This document shows positions 63,359-64,000 of a DNA stretch of 64,000 nucleotides, piece by piece. The translations under genes and the position numbers were made by a program. Where the stretch lies: contig NZ_CP157874.1 in assembly GCF_040214835.1 (NCBI RefSeq), positions 5,730,501 through 5,794,500 on the forward strand, in the 5' to 3' direction. Numbering within the stretch: position 1 is the stretch's first letter; the number at the start of each line of letters is the position of its first letter. The notes below the pieces were generated by a model. It did not search any database and had not been told where the DNA came from. It was given only the letters and a program-made list of their open reading frames with translations. Source of the stretch: Pseudomonas asiatica. Its GTDB lineage: Bacteria; Pseudomonadota; Gammaproteobacteria; Pseudomonadales; Pseudomonadaceae.

Positions 63359-64000
63359 TCAGTTGCCGATCAGGGCTTCTACTTCGGCAATCTTGCGCTC
63401 GAGGGTGGCCATGTCGTGGCAGCGCAGGGTGGCGTGGCCAACCTTGCGACCAACCTTGAAGGCCTTGCCGTAGTGGTGCAGGTGGCAGTCACCGATGGCA
63501 ACCACCTTGTCCACCGCCGGCACTTCACCGATGAAGTTGAGCATCGCGCTCTCGCCGACCTTGGCAGTCGAGCCCAGCGGCAAGCCGGCGACGGCGCGCA
63601 GGTGGTTCTCGAACTGGCTGCACTCGGCGCCTTCGATGGTCCAGTGCCCGGAGTTGTGCACGCGCGGGGCGATTTCGTTGGCCTTCAGGCCGCCGTCGAC
63701 TTCGAAGAACTCGAAGGCCATCACGCCCACATAGTCCAGTTGCTTGAGCACACGGCCCACGTAGTCTTCGGCCAGAGCCTGCAGCGGGTGCGCCTGGCTG
63801 GCGACCGACAGGCGCAGGATGCCGCTTTCGTGGGTGTTGTGCACCAGCGGGTAGAAGCGGGTTTCGCCATCACGGGCACGCACGGCCACCAGCGACACTT
63901 CGCCGGTGAATGGCACGAAGCCTTCCAGCAGGCAAGGTACGCTGCCCAGCTCGGCAAAGGTACCGACCACGTCCTCAGGCGTGCGCAGCACCTTCTGGCC
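63359..64000 (-). CDS. purK: 5-(carboxyamino)imidazole ribonucleotide synthase, C-terminal part (cut by window edge)
   Basis: The last 213 residues are visible, running off the right edge. ATP-grasp features: ARDGETRFYPLVHNTHESGI, YVGVMAFEFFEVDGGLKANE followed by IAPRVHNSGHWTIEGAECSQ, and the end GKAFKVGRKVGHATLRC. PurK makes N5-CAIR from AIR, bicarbonate and ATP in purine synthesis; purE normally precedes it, beyond the window. Confidence 0.95.
   Translation of the reverse strand, partial: GQKVLRTPEDVVGTFAELGSVPCLLEGFVPFTGEVSLVAVRARDGETRFYPLVHNTHESGILRLSVASQAHPLQALAEDYVGRVLKQLDYVGVMAFEFFEVDGGLKANEIAPRVHNSGHWTIEGAECSQFENHLRAVAGLPLGSTAKVGESAMLNFIGEVPAVDKVVAIGDCHLHHYGKAFKVGRKVGHATLRCHDMATLERKIAEVEALIGN

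Overview
The window is high-GC gammaproteobacterial chromosome. Its gene order, protein sequences and repeats point to the Pseudomonas putida group. I recognise the families and synteny from memory; no database was searched. Almost every gene is a known core or metabolic gene. I see no phage, IS element, integron, CRISPR array, tRNA, rRNA or defence system. The only abundant mobile-type sequence is the REP palindrome family: 19 doublets in two sequence families, nearly all between genes.

Layout. (1) 1-12.4 kb is D-alanine and polyamine catabolism: a truncated XRE-type regulator (PauR-like), alanine racemase and D-amino acid dehydrogenase (dadX, dadA), the divergent Lrp-type regulator dadR, a Cys-cluster protein, a gamma-glutamylpolyamine oxidase (PauB type), a DUF1127 protein, a MocR-type regulator, a phospholipase-D/cardiolipin synthase lipoprotein, an MFS carrier, a PuuC/KauB aldehyde dehydrogenase and a small cupin. 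(2) 12.5-24.6 kb is housekeeping: rpmG and rpmB, an orphan peptide-binding protein, radC, coaBC, dut, algC, argB, pyrE, crc, a DUF4870 protein, rph, yicC and gmk. (3) 24.7-29.6 kb is a second polyamine block: APC permease, gamma-glutamyl-GABA hydrolase, glutamylpolyamine synthetase and a divergent LysR regulator. It sits between gmk and rpoZ. (4) 29.9-45.5 kb holds rpoZ-spoT-ridA, a lipoprotein, an epimerase-like protein, exbB-exbD-tonB, oxyR-recG, a YbaK-like/HDOD protein, an HU gene, rubredoxin and its reductase, and ubiC-ubiA. (5) 45.6-59.0 kb is the phosphate region: phoB-phoR, a DUF21/CBS membrane protein, an M23 peptidase, a response regulator, and phoU/pstB/pstA/pstC/pstS reading leftwards from pstS. 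(6) 59.3-64 kb has an MHS-type carrier, a YciA-like thioesterase, a hexose-6-phosphate mutarotase, a DUF3299 protein, a GlsB-type membrane protein and the C-terminal part of purK.

How the parts fit. Blocks 1 and 3 together supply uptake, gamma-glutamylation, oxidation, aldehyde dehydrogenation and hydrolysis, the gamma-glutamylpolyamine route to GABA and related acids, plus a PauR-like regulator. A-rich motifs of the Hfq/Crc target type lie upstream of the cupin gene and of the glutamylpolyamine synthetase gene, and crc itself lies between the two blocks. PhoB-PhoR and Pst-PhoU form the complete phosphate sensing and uptake circuit. Good Pho boxes, each followed 10 bp later by a -10 element, precede phoB and pstS.

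No clearly new multigene system is visible. The observations most worth checking are the two REP families with inward and outward pairings, the three-half-site Pho box of pstS, the very large N-terminal parts of PstC and PstA, the palindrome at the dadR start region, the candidate Crc sites, the YbaK-like/HDOD fusion, and the palindromic leader of rpmB-rpmG. Start codons were chosen by Shine-Dalgarno spacing, signal peptides and family length; several differ from the longest reading frame.
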